Source: Caldilineaceae bacterium (GTDB lineage: Bacteria > Chloroflexota > Anaerolineae > Caldilineales > Caldilineaceae). From it: a stretch of 64,000 bases of DNA. Shown one piece after another: positions 9,701-17,478 of the stretch (the first letter of the stretch is position 1; the number at the start of each line of letters is the position of its first letter). The notes beneath the pieces are model-generated. The model made no database searches, was not told the origin of the DNA, and saw nothing but the letters and a program-made list of their open reading frames with translations. The stretch is from positions 1 to 64,000 of the forward strand of contig JAJEDI010000030.1 in NCBI GenBank assembly GCA_022821585.1, in the 5' to 3' direction. A program made the position numbers and the translations under genes.

Positions 9701-10001
9701 TGCGCAGCACGTGATAGCCCCGCATCGTCTTGTAGCGGGGAAACATGTCTTTGAAGGCACGCGCCAAGACATGGTGGATGCCTGGCCGGCCATTGGCCGT
9801 TGGCGGCCCCTCGAAGAAGACGTACTCCGGGCCGCCTTCACGTTCCTGCATGGACCGCTGGAAGACGTTCTTGTCTTTCCAAAGTTCCAGGATGGCTTCC
9901 TCCATGTCAGGAAAGGAGATGCTTGCGGGAACCTCATTGAACGGGGTTTGCTGCGCCATTCCGTTGGTCGAGGCAGCCGCTCCTGCGATTTTCTGTGTCA
10001 T
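6795..10001 (-). CDS. ileS: Isoleucine--tRNA ligase (type 2)
   Basis: This 1068-residue class I synthetase charges tRNA-Ile. Visible landmarks are the HIGH-equivalent PGIHHVLAR (73-81), [11 protein letters not shown] (102-112), the CP1 editing domain with [13 protein letters not shown] (244-256) and [15 protein letters not shown] (334-348), the zinc-type pair CPRC, the class-defining WFDSGSMP, and KMSKS at 614-618. Length and HIGH variant match the type 2 (archaeal/eukaryote-like, found in Thermus and many Chloroflexota) group, often less sensitive to mupirocin (family knowledge). The ATG at 10001 has GAGG seven to nine bases upstream; an extended frame further upstream would overlap the preceding gene. 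It lies 43 bases after an AlaX-like gene in a unit led by an isoleucine T-box. Confidence 0.97.
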   Translation of the reverse strand: MTQKIAGAAASTNGMAQQTPFNEVPASISFPDMEEAILELWKDKNVFQRSMQEREGGPEYVFFEGPPTANGRPGIHHVLARAFKDMFPRYKTMRGYHVLRKGGWDTHGLPVELEVEKQLGLTGKEQIEEYGVAKFNQMCKESVWEYLSDWEALTERMAFWVSLEDAYVTMTNQYVQSLWWILKQLWDKGLLFEGYKVVPYCPRCGTPLSSHELSLGYQEGTIDPSIYVKFALRGEENAYLLAWTTTPWTLPGNAALAVGEEIDYLKVRDASGAVLYVAKELAEDVLEPGSELLTEMKGAALVGKEYDPLFSFGPPPQERYAFVIAADFVSTSDGTGIVHIAPAFGADDLAIGQTHNLPVFQTVDATGSFKPEVTPWAGRFVKEADPGIISDLDDRGLLYKAGTYEHTYPFCWRCETPLIYWAKETWYLRTSEFKDRLVDLNNTINWVPDHIRSGRFGRWLENNVDWALGRDRYWATPIPIWKSDAPGSDYMECIGSVAELAQKSGRDLSALDLHRPHVDNIIWPAPDGGTMRRVSELCDVWFDSGSMPVAQWHYPFSNQEEWETYKQADYICEAIDQTRGWFYTLHAVSTLLFDRPAFKNVICLGHILAEDGSKMSKSRGNVVNPWQVFAEHGADATRWYMYTAGPPGNARRFSGNLVAEVKRRFLNTLWNTYSFFVVYANLQDGSAGSSKGSGTSDEDALQDRWLRSELNRLVRDVTAAFEAYDVTAATRPVADFVDELSNWYVRLNRRRFWNGDPAALSTLRNTLVTVSKLLAPAIPFISEEIYQNLVAGLESDAPDSVHLAAWPQYDESEIDDRLHADMALAQKVTTLGRAARESVALKVRQPLQSVVVRTRSDEENAGLERLRDLLLTELNVKELRFAGETGDLVDVTVFPLPRQLGQKYGRGYPVIRKSFAAMDQRELASRFDAGESVTVEAEGQEYVVESEDVEVRRTPRAGLAVAEDSGYLVAVTTALTPELELEGHARELVRRIQQLRKDSDLDISDRIVLTLSDTPLLSSLLSAHQDYILSETLTLEVELTSDLRELSDSETVAFALGEDEITVGLRKA

Positions 10002-10044
10002 GTGAGCATCCTCTGTCGTAAGTGGCAGCCAAGCCGTGCCAGGC

Positions 10045-10785
10045 CTAATTGTCACCAATCTCCACGTAGATTCGCTTGTTGATGGCGCCCTTGCTACGGT
10101 AGTCGACCACGCGCATGACACCGACTTCGCTTGTATTGTCTGCGTGAATGCCGCCGTCGGCCTGGAGATCAAGACCTTTGAGCTCGACGGTCCTCACTTT
10201 TTTGATCTGCTTGGGCAGTAGATTGATCTTAGTCCGTATCAGGTCCGGAATCTGGAATGCCTCCTCGCGAGGCAGGGTCCTGGTGGACACGGGGCGGGCG
10301 GCCTTGATTTCGGCGTTGCACTTACATTCGATGGCCGCCACCAGATCGCCGCTCATGGCTTCAAATTCGAAGTCCATCCGACCGCTTCCGGGCTTCATGT
10401 CGCCGCCGGTGACGGATGCACCGTAGTCACGCCAGACAACTCCGCACAGGATGTGCATAGCTGTGTGCGAACGCATGAGCAGGTAGCGGCGATCCCAGTC
10501 GAGCTCTCCTTGGACTGTTTGCCCGGGTCTGATCGGAATCGACTCCCCCTTCTTACCGTCGAGGGTATGCCAGATGCGGCCCGTTTCTTTCTTAACCCTG
10601 CTGACGGCGAGCCTGCGATAGTCGATCGTGAGCCAGCCGGTATCGTTGGGCTGACCGCCGCCGCCGGGGTAGAAGGCTGTGCGGTCGAGGGCGACGCGCA
10701 GCTGTCCGTCTCTTTTGTCAACAGCGGCGATGGCGGCGTCGAATTGGCGAAGGTAGGCATCGTCGTAGAATAGTTCAGTAGTCAT
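10045..10785 (-). CDS. AlaX-like alanyl-tRNA editing-domain protein
   Basis: This 246-residue free-standing relative of the alanyl-tRNA synthetase editing domain hydrolyses mischarged aminoacyl-tRNA in trans. It has the AlaX signatures [13 protein letters not shown] (38-50), the first zinc pair HTAMH (His107, His111) and the second metal site region DGGIH with His214, where the usual Cys is replaced by Asp210. The start at 10785 is chosen because GAGG lies five bases before it; a GTG 15 bases upstream has no such site. It is the first gene behind an isoleucine-specific T-box and is followed by ileS, so its supply is tied to isoleucine charging. Which mischarged tRNA it clears (Ser or Gly on tRNA-Ala is the family norm) is not evident. 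Confidence 0.85.
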   Translation of the reverse strand: MTTELFYDDAYLRQFDAAIAAVDKRDGQLRVALDRTAFYPGGGGQPNDTGWLTIDYRRLAVSRVKKETGRIWHTLDGKKGESIPIRPGQTVQGELDWDRRYLLMRSHTAMHILCGVVWRDYGASVTGGDMKPGSGRMDFEFEAMSGDLVAAIECKCNAEIKAARPVSTRTLPREEAFQIPDLIRTKINLLPKQIKKVRTVELKGLDLQADGGIHADNTSEVGVMRVVDYRSKGAINKRIYVEIGDN

Positions 10786-10831
10786 CCGTTCCTCGCTCAC
10801 GTTGCTGTCCAGACAGAATTTCGCAGTTGCG

Positions 10832-10865
10832 AAAAAAGAAAGCCCGTCCCAAATCAGGGACGGGC
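10832..10865 (-). terminator. Intrinsic terminator of the T-box leader
   Basis: Nine-base perfect GC-rich arms (10842-10850 and 10857-10865) with a six-base loop are followed on the minus strand by TTTCTTTTTTC. It lies just downstream of the T-box sequence, which can pair with its 5' side to form the antiterminator. Confidence 0.92.
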
Positions 10866-11139
10866 CAAAGAGTCCGCGGTACCACCCTGCTTCCCGGTGC
10901 TGCGACCGGGCTGCTTTTGTGCCAGAGTGTAAGGTCAGTTTGGGCTCTGGCCGTGAGAGTAACGGTTCACGACTCCGGCGACGTCTACTGGGCGGGGGCC
11001 GACTTTTCGGGTCGCGGCTCGGGAGGGATTTTCGCTGTCGCAGCGGTCCGCCCGGCTCTCACCTACCCGGGCTCGCTGGGGACATGGCGACAGTTACTCG
11101 TCTCCGTCAATGCCGATGGAGCAATCTGTTGAACAAAAC
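10832..11139 (-). promoter_or_regulatory. Isoleucine-specific T-box riboswitch
   Basis: The leader has all main T-box parts on the minus strand. Stem I is closed by GGAG/CTCC and a CTGTCGC/GCGACAG stem; between them lies the specifier loop with AGTA on the 5' side and GAA on the 3' side, followed by codon ATC (11029-11027), which specifies isoleucine. Further down is the conserved T-box AGGGTGGTACCGCGG (10888-10874), whose TGGT can pair with the 3' end of uncharged tRNA-Ile having A as discriminator, then the intrinsic terminator. Uncharged tRNA-Ile should favour antitermination and expression of the AlaX-like gene and ileS. The specifier assignment agrees with the synthetase downstream, which makes the call very secure. 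Confidence 0.95.
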
Positions 11140-11145
11140 GCTGCA

Positions 11146-11174
11146 ATTGTAACCGCGGGTTGCGGGTTTGTCAA
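11146..11174 (-). promoter_or_regulatory. Sigma-70 promoter for the T-box/alaX/ileS unit
   Basis: On the minus strand a perfect TTGACA (11174-11169) is separated by exactly 17 bases from TACAAT (11151-11146). A start site near 11139 would begin the T-box leader. Confidence 0.85.
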
Positions 11175-11453
11175 TTTGGGGGGTGGGGATTCATGACGTT
11201 GGCATCATATTGTGAGAGCACTTTTGGGAGATAGTCAGTTTTCCAACCGGTTCTTTTGCGTTTGGCAGCAATACCGATTCTGGCACTTTTCTCTCTGCGG
11301 AGGAGGTTGTAAGCCTAGCGGCGGGAGACGGGTAGGTTGTGTGTGCGCATGACCGTGATGGATACAACTTTCATCATAGTGGGACCCAGTGTTTAGGTTG
11401 TCAGAGGCTTGTATGGTTGAGTGGGACAGATAGGGCTGCGGCGGGGTGGAGGA

Positions 11454-12821
11454 TCAGCTTTCGTTTTTTTCGTGGTCTTCTGTTTCCGGGTCGGCATCCG
11501 GCAGTTCGACGAGTGCGGAGTCGACGGCGCGGCCGGCCACTTGTTCGACGATGTAGCGCAGGCCATTCAGGTCGACGACGTCGCCGGCGACGGGGATGCG
11601 GCCGAGGTGGGCCATGATCAGGCCGCCGACGGTGTCGACCTCCTCATCGTCGTAATCGATGTCGAAATGCTGGTTCAGTTCGTCCAGCAGGAGTGCGCCT
11701 TCGACGCGCAGGCGTCTGTCACCGACCATCTCGAACGGGGCGCGTTCGGCGTCGAATTCATCCTGAATTTCGCCGACGACCTCTTCGAGCAGATCCTCGA
11801 AAGTGACGATACCGGCAGTGCCGCCGAACTCGTCGATGACCACCGCGAGCGCGCCTTTCTCGGCGCGAAAGCGTCCCAGCATCTGGTCGAGGGAGAGTGT
11901 TTCGGGGACGACAATCACGGGGCGGGTTTGCGCCATCTTGCGCAGGTCTAGGCGACCTCTGTCCGGGCCGGTCTGCAGGTGGCGGGCCAGATCCTTGAGA
12001 TGGAGGAAGCCCCGAATTTGGTCCAAGTCTCTTTCGAATATGGGAAAGCGAGAATGATTGGAAGCACAGACGAGCTGCAGAATGGCGTCTTCGCCTTCTT
12101 CTGCGGAGATTCCGACTATGCGGGTGCGGGGTGTCATGACCTGACCGACTGTACGCTCTCTCATGTCGAGGATGTTTTCGATATAGAGTTGCTCCGATGG
12201 CGCGATGAGGCCTTCCTCTGAGCTCTCCTCGACGATCATTTCAAGCTCCTGCGGGGAAACCATGTGGTCGTGGGCGCTGCGCTCGGGCACGCCGCAGGCG
12301 CGGGTTATGGCGCGGGCGATCTTGTTCAGTACGAATATTGCAGGAGAGAAGATGCGTTCGATCAGCCAGAAGGGCCCGATTACACGCAGCGCAGTCGCTT
12401 CCGGCGCCTGCAGCGCCAGGGACTTAGGCATTACTTCGCCAAGGACGACGTGAAGATAGGTCATTACGCCGATGGCGAGGACCAGAGCAGCGCTGTGGGC
12501 CGCTGCAACGCTTATCAGGCCCCTTTCTACTCCGTGGTGTTCCAGGGCCGACAGGATCCATTCGGCGATGGTGTGTTCGCCGTACATGCCCAACCCCAAG
12601 CTGGAAAGGGTGATGCCCAGCTGCGCCATGATGATAAAGCGGGTCTGCCCGGATGGATCGGTCAGAACGCGCATTACCCTGGAAGCCGCGGAGGAGCCTT
12701 CGCTAGCCAGCTGGGACATGCGCGCCCTTGAGGAGGCCACGACGGCAAATTCCACGGCGACAAACAGGCCGTTGAAGAATATTAGCGCTGCGATGACTAC
12801 TACTGGAAGCAGGTATTCCAT
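11454..12821 (-). CDS. DUF21/CBS/CorC-type membrane protein (HlyC/CorC family)
   Basis: This 455-residue protein has the HlyC/CorC architecture: an N-terminal DUF21 membrane domain with about four hydrophobic segments (residues 1-150, including LGITLSSLGLGMYGE), two CBS domains (about 205-325, starting at QVMTPRTRIVGI), and a C-terminal CorC_HlyC domain (about 345-430). The family includes magnesium/cobalt exporters and regulators (CorC, MpfA/YhdP, CNNM relatives); the name hemolysin is historical. The CBS signature DEFGGTAGIVTFEDLLEEVVGE is characteristic. It is followed upstream by a paralogue 61 bases away, and the two probably form one operon and perhaps a heteromer. Confidence 0.9.
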   Translation of the reverse strand: MEYLLPVVVIAALIFFNGLFVAVEFAVVASSRARMSQLASEGSSAASRVMRVLTDPSGQTRFIIMAQLGITLSSLGLGMYGEHTIAEWILSALEHHGVERGLISVAAAHSAALVLAIGVMTYLHVVLGEVMPKSLALQAPEATALRVIGPFWLIERIFSPAIFVLNKIARAITRACGVPERSAHDHMVSPQELEMIVEESSEEGLIAPSEQLYIENILDMRERTVGQVMTPRTRIVGISAEEGEDAILQLVCASNHSRFPIFERDLDQIRGFLHLKDLARHLQTGPDRGRLDLRKMAQTRPVIVVPETLSLDQMLGRFRAEKGALAVVIDEFGGTAGIVTFEDLLEEVVGEIQDEFDAERAPFEMVGDRRLRVEGALLLDELNQHFDIDYDDEEVDTVGGLIMAHLGRIPVAGDVVDLNGLRYIVEQVAGRAVDSALVELPDADPETEDHEKNES

Positions 12822-12882
12822 TCGATCAATTTCACTAAGGTTCCGTTCTTCAATCCATTGGGGGCGCTGACCGGGCCGGCCA

Positions 12883-14265
12883 CTATACGGTGTGAACGCC
12901 TGACCGAGGAAGTTTCGCAGCCGCGCCGGACGGAGGCGCTACGCTGACGCGAGAGACGGCGTAACCATTGACCTCTTCCACACGGAAAGCGAACTCCTGC
13001 AGGCGGACGACCTGGCCCGGTTCGGGAATGGCACCCAGCTCGGAAAGGATGGCGCCACCTAGCGTGTCTACGTCTTCAGATTCAAGTTCCGAGCCAAGGA
13101 CCTCAGACAGGCTTTCCAAGTTGATTTCGCCTGCGAGATGCAGACGGCCGTCGCTTGCAAGCGCCATTTCCTGGTTGTCGGCATCGAATTCGTCGGCGAT
13201 GTCACCGAAAATTTCCTCGATGAGGTCTTCAAAGGTGACGATGCCGGCGGTGCCGCCGTACTCGTCGATGACAACGGCCATATGGTAGTGTTCGGCCTGC
13301 AGCTGGCGGAAGACATTGGCCACGGAAGCCGACTCGGGTATGTAAGGGGGGACTCGCATGAAATCGCGGACGTTCCGAGCCTCCGCGCGGAGGTCTGCGC
13401 CGCTTGAGGCCGATCCGGGGCCGGGGGCGGCTTCCAAGCAGAGGAGGTCTTTGAGGTGGACGACGCCGACGATATTGTCAATCGTGCCCTCGTACAGGGG
13501 GAGTCGGGAATGACTCGATTCGGCCAGCAGTCGCAAAAGGTCGGCGCCGGGCATTTCCACCGGTGCAGCCAGCAGCTGCGTGCGAGGTACGATGACGTGG
13601 CGCACCGAGCGCTGGCGCAGCTGCAGCGTGTTCTCCAAGAGCTCAGTTTCACCCTCCTTAAGGATTCCTCCGGCGCCGCTCTCCAGTACCATCATCAGAA
13701 TCTCTTCCGGCGCGTGGATGTGGAAGCCTTCCGACACAGCTCTGAGGCCGACAAGCCGCAGGAATAGCCGGCCGCTGCCGTTGAAGAACCAGATCAGAGG
13801 GCGCAGAATGACCATTGCCCAGCTTACAGGAGAGACCAGCAGGAGAGCGGTAGGCTCTGGGAATTGGATGCCGACCGTCTTAGGGGCGAGCTCGCTCAGC
13901 GCTACCTGGATCACGGTAAGAACGACGAGGACGCCGGTAGCGGCGATGGAAACGGCTGCGGCCTGTGCAACCAGACCTGAACTACTCAGTAGAGGTTCGA
14001 CCAAGGGCGTGATCACCGCTTTGCCGTAGTATCCCAGCATAAGGCTGGAGAGCGTGATACCGAGCTGGCAGGCGGCGATATAGTTGTCGAGCAGGTTGGG
14101 GCTTTCCAGAATCGGGAGCAGCAGCTGTGCGGGGCGGCTGCCGGCTGCCGCATCCTGGGCGATGCGAGCTCGCCGCGCGCCGACGGTGCCGATCTCGGCG
14201 GCTACGAAGAGGCCGTTCAGTGCAATCAGGATGAATACTGTGATGAATACGAGAACAAAAACCAT
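12883..14265 (-). CDS. DUF21/CBS/CorC-type membrane protein, tandem paralogue
   Basis: This 460-residue protein has the same three-part build as its neighbour: DUF21 membrane domain (first segments at 1-20, 60-80, 95-125 and a further one near 140-165), paired CBS domains starting at RHVIVPRTQLLAAP, and a CorC_HlyC C-terminal domain. The motif EYGGTAGIVTFEDLIEEIFGD is shared with the paralogue. The two proteins are clearly related but diverged, which points to an old tandem duplication. A role in divalent-cation (Mg/Co) efflux is family inference. It is the promoter-proximal gene of the pair; the divergent UbiA-family gene begins about 270 bases away. Confidence 0.9.
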   Translation of the reverse strand: MVFVLVFITVFILIALNGLFVAAEIGTVGARRARIAQDAAAGSRPAQLLLPILESPNLLDNYIAACQLGITLSSLMLGYYGKAVITPLVEPLLSSSGLVAQAAAVSIAATGVLVVLTVIQVALSELAPKTVGIQFPEPTALLLVSPVSWAMVILRPLIWFFNGSGRLFLRLVGLRAVSEGFHIHAPEEILMMVLESGAGGILKEGETELLENTLQLRQRSVRHVIVPRTQLLAAPVEMPGADLLRLLAESSHSRLPLYEGTIDNIVGVVHLKDLLCLEAAPGPGSASSGADLRAEARNVRDFMRVPPYIPESASVANVFRQLQAEHYHMAVVIDEYGGTAGIVTFEDLIEEIFGDIADEFDADNQEMALASDGRLHLAGEINLESLSEVLGSELESEDVDTLGGAILSELGAIPEPGQVVRLQEFAFRVEEVNGYAVSRVSVAPPSGAAAKLPRSGVHTV

Positions 14266-14536
14266 GTATTAGGGCAGATCCCATCAGTCTGGAAACGATG
14301 CGCTTCCTACTTAGACGTTCTTAGTTGAGTAAACGTTCTCCGGGGTGAAGATTGCCCTATGAATCCACGCCTAGGTCATGAATCACGGTCTGGTTTGGTT
14401 CCACCTTTGCGAGTGGAGTATTATGGGCGCGCAGTCGACGGTTCCCGTCTTCGGCGAGAAGTGAGCGTCGTTGCCACGGGTTATTCGGGAATTCGGGAGG
14501 CCGTCTTATCGACAAGGCAATCTGGAGCAGTTGCTG

Positions 14537-15490
14537 ATGGATCGAGCCACGGAGCCGTTCCCGCCCGCCCCTGCAGACCAGCCGGGGCTTGCAAAAGAGT
14601 CCACGTTGACCACAGGTCGGCGCCTATTGTACCTGCTGCGGACCCTTCGTCCCAAACAGTGGACTAAGAACGGTTTCGTTCTGGTTGCGTTGATCTTTGA
14701 CGGGAAGCTCCTTGATGTGCCACTGGCGGTGGCTGCGGTGTGGACGCTGGCATGCTTTTGTCTGGTGGCCAGCAGCGTATACATCCTAAATGATCTGGTC
14801 GACATCGAGAGGGACCGACAGCATCCGCGTAAACGGTTACGACCGCTGGCGAGCGGCCAACTCAACCCGGGCCTTGCAAAAGGAGCGATGGTGGTTCTGG
14901 CCGTTGCCGGTCTCCTAGGAGGCGGTATGACGAGTCTCAACGTCGGGTTGACGTTGGGGGTCTACCTGCTACTGAACGCGGCCTACTGTTTGTATCTCAA
15001 GAACCTGGTGATCATCGACGTAATGATGATTGCGGTTTTTTTCGTGCTCCGGGTCGCTGCCGGGGCGGTAGCGGTGGAAGTAAGCGCTTTCAGCCCGTGG
15101 CTTTACATTTGCGTCAGCCTTCTAGCGCTTCTGATTGCGTTTGGCAAGCGCCGGCACGAAATCATCCTGCTGAAGGAGGCTGCATCCGGCCACCGATCAA
15201 GCTTAAAGCAGTATAACCTGGCATTTCTGGACCAGATCATTGGAATTGTAACGACGAGCGGCCTGGTCAGTTACACGTTTTATAGTTTTGAGGCCGAGAC
15301 CGCGCTGGCGGATCCGTCGCGCATGATGCTGACGGTGCCGCTGATCGTATTTGTTGTTTTTCGTTATCTCTACCTGATTCACGTTGAACAAAGGGGCGGC
15401 GCACCGGACGACCTGTTGTTCGCAGATCGTCCGCTCTTTGCGGCCGTGGTCCTGTGGGTTCTTTCTGTGGTGGCGGTCATCTACGTTTGA
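14537..15490 (+). CDS. UbiA-family prenyltransferase, decaprenyl-phosphate phosphoribosyltransferase-like
   Basis: This 317-residue integral membrane enzyme has about eight or nine hydrophobic segments. The first Asp-rich motif NDLVDIERDRQHPRKRLRPL and the second region with YLKNLVIIDVMMIA match the subfamily that attaches 5-phosphoribosyl diphosphate to polyprenyl phosphate (DPPR synthase, Rv3806c type), a step towards arabinosyl or related lipid-linked sugars; other UbiA substrates are possible. The ATG at 14537 has GGAG nine bases upstream; a TTG at 14471 would add 22 residues with little support. It stands alone between divergent CorC-type genes and a convergent PHP gene. A polyprenyl diphosphate synthase that could supply the lipid is fused to an isomerase at 45-47 kb. 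Confidence 0.85.
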   Translation: MDRATEPFPPAPADQPGLAKESTLTTGRRLLYLLRTLRPKQWTKNGFVLVALIFDGKLLDVPLAVAAVWTLACFCLVASSVYILNDLVDIERDRQHPRKRLRPLASGQLNPGLAKGAMVVLAVAGLLGGGMTSLNVGLTLGVYLLLNAAYCLYLKNLVIIDVMMIAVFFVLRVAAGAVAVEVSAFSPWLYICVSLLALLIAFGKRRHEIILLKEAASGHRSSLKQYNLAFLDQIIGIVTTSGLVSYTFYSFEAETALADPSRMMLTVPLIVFVVFRYLYLIHVEQRGGAPDDLLFADRPLFAAVVLWVLSVVAVIYV

Positions 15491-15532
15491 AGAGCGGAGC
15501 CAGACCTGCCTCGAAGGGCGTCAGAGCGAAGA

Positions 15533-17437
15533 TCAGTCGGATTCCTCGACGAACTGGGCCCATGCGCCTTCCATGCCCTCGCTGGTGACACCGTAGAAGA
15601 CGCGCAAATCTGAACCTTCGCGCAGGGCCAGATCAAATCGCTTTTTGCCGGCCCGTTTTCCGGAACGAATATAGCCGACGTTTTCTTTCCACCGGATCTG
15701 GTTGGCCTTGACCGGGCTGTCTTCGTATTGTGCGATGGCGTAGTTCCAGAGTTTGCGGGCTCCCTTGCGGGTAACGTTGCCGACACTGCGCTGGTTGCGC
15801 ATGTTGCGGACAACGTAGTAGGTCGTGTCTCCCCTGGTTTCACTGTCGACGATTTCGACACCATCCTGGGGAAGATAGAAGGGGTCGCTGGAATCGGCCG
15901 CTCCTTGCTTGCTGCGGCCGCCGGCGCCCCTAGAACTCATACCCCTGGCGCCGTCGGCCCTTCCCGGTGCGGCAGAATCAGCCGAGGGGGGAGCTTCGTC
16001 CGCGTCCCCGCTGTCGACGAGATCGGAACTGAGTCCTACGCTTTCCAGAACCAAAGCCACGATCTCATCGCGAAGCGCCATGCTTGTCTCGGCATCATTG
16101 CGGACGTAGAACTTGGAACCGTCGAGGCAGTAGGGTTTGGAATCGCCGGCGTCAACGCCGATGCGGAGTACTTCTTCCCCGCTATTGGTCAAAATCTCGA
16201 AGCGCGCTTCAAGAGGCGGGGACAGCCGTTCCGAAATCGCCTGCTGCAGCTCCTTCTGAACCTGCTTGGAAGCGGAAAGTCCCTTTACCTTGCCCTTGCG
16301 GGCGCTGGCTCCGACAAAGATGGTGCCGCCGTCTGTGTTAGCAAAAGCGCAGAGGTCGGCGAGGACGACGGTCTGGCGGCCACCTTTCTTGTTGGCCGAT
16401 TCGTGAAAGCTCTGCGTCTGGTTGGGGCCTTCGGCGCGAGCGGCAGCCAGATGATCGACCTCTTTTTCAGGCGCCCGGAAGGGGCGTGTGCGGTCGAAGA
16501 AGCGGCTGGCGAAGAGGTCTCTGATAGCGTCGAAGGTGGGTTCGGGGAGAAGCAGCTCGGTTGCCCGCTCGCCGAGGCCGAAGCGCCTACTGTTACGGGG
16601 GTCATTGTTCAGGCGGTGGGCGTCGCTCCCCTGGATGCAGTGCATTTTGCGGGGATACTCAGTCTTGGAGCCGTTGAAAAAGCGGGCGGTAGCCCTGCGG
16701 CTGCGGCTCTCCAGGTCGGTCACTTCGAGCGCGCTCAGGTTTTGGTCTTGTGTATAGGCTATCTTGGTCTGACCGCCAAATGGGAAGTTGCGCATGGCCA
16801 CACCGTTAGTGCTGTTGGCGTGGGCGGCGATGGCGATGCCGCCGGAGTCGACGATTGTTTCGTAGGCGGAAGTCACGTCGGTGCTGGCGCCGGTCTCGGT
16901 CGAGCCGACCAGCAGCCTATCTTCGGGGACGTTCAAACGCAGCAGTGTATGCTCCAGCTTTCGGACCGAGGTTTCGGGCGGATAGATGGCGAGGATATGG
17001 AACCCGAAGGTAGCGGTGAACTCGAAGCCGGGGAGTATGACGATTTCGTTGGCGAGTTTGAGCCACAGTTCAAGGTTGCCGCGTTCCTCAGGCGTAAGCC
17101 GGTTTTCCTCCTTCAGTCGAGTAAGCCACTCAATCTCGCGTCGAATTGCGGCGACGCCGGCAACGGTGTTGTGATCGGTAATGGCGACGATGTCCAGTCC
17201 GCGCTCACGGGCTGTTGTCAGCCATTGCAGATAGGATATGCCGGGCTCTTCATAGTCATTCGAAGCCGGCGTGTGCGTGTGGAGGTCGGCTTTGAACCAG
17301 CGCAACCTGCCGCCGCCTTGCCGTCCTTTTGTCTGGGCGTGCGCGTCTTGCCTGGTTGCTGCCTGACTATCCCCTTCGTTTGATTTCGTTTGCCTGGCCG
17401 ACTGGCCGCCGGCCCTTGTCCTTCTTCTTCTACTCAT
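15533..17437 (-). CDS. PHP metal-dependent phosphoesterase fused to AlbA_2 (Schlafen-like) domain
   Basis: This 634-residue multidomain protein is modular. Residues 1-45 are basic and low complexity. Residues 48-320 form a PHP domain with an intact metal set: [33 protein letters not shown] and QGSDAH. Residues about 340-465 match the AlbA_2/divergent-AAA-4 fold: [27 protein letters not shown] and the KFYVRND strand, as in Schlafen-related proteins. A Ser/Ala/Gly-rich linker (466-517) leads to a basic C-terminal module (518-634) that I do not recognise. PHP domains hydrolyse phosphoesters; AlbA_2 modules often bind nucleic acid or nucleotide, so a nucleic-acid-directed or nucleotide-signalling enzyme is a fair guess only. 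It is convergent with the UbiA gene and follows lon by 41 bases. Confidence 0.8.
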   Translation of the reverse strand: MSRRRRTRAGGQSARQTKSNEGDSQAATRQDAHAQTKGRQGGGRLRWFKADLHTHTPASNDYEEPGISYLQWLTTARERGLDIVAITDHNTVAGVAAIRREIEWLTRLKEENRLTPEERGNLELWLKLANEIVILPGFEFTATFGFHILAIYPPETSVRKLEHTLLRLNVPEDRLLVGSTETGASTDVTSAYETIVDSGGIAIAAHANSTNGVAMRNFPFGGQTKIAYTQDQNLSALEVTDLESRSRRATARFFNGSKTEYPRKMHCIQGSDAHRLNNDPRNSRRFGLGERATELLLPEPTFDAIRDLFASRFFDRTRPFRAPEKEVDHLAAARAEGPNQTQSFHESANKKGGRQTVVLADLCAFANTDGGTIFVGASARKGKVKGLSASKQVQKELQQAISERLSPPLEARFEILTNSGEEVLRIGVDAGDSKPYCLDGSKFYVRNDAETSMALRDEIVALVLESVGLSSDLVDSGDADEAPPSADSAAPGRADGARGMSSRGAGGRSKQGAADSSDPFYLPQDGVEIVDSETRGDTTYYVVRNMRNQRSVGNVTRKGARKLWNYAIAQYEDSPVKANQIRWKENVGYIRSGKRAGKKRFDLALREGSDLRVFYGVTSEGMEGAWAQFVEESD

Positions 17438-17478
17438 TGGTAATTCTCTGTCAATAGTGTTCCGTATGATGTAGCTTT

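Noticed and set aside
15728-17383. Open frame of about 550 codons on the plus strand opposite the PHP-AlbA_2 gene
   Set aside because: Shadow frame: Gly/Ala/Val-rich composition without motif, while the minus-strand protein shows intact PHP metal ligands.
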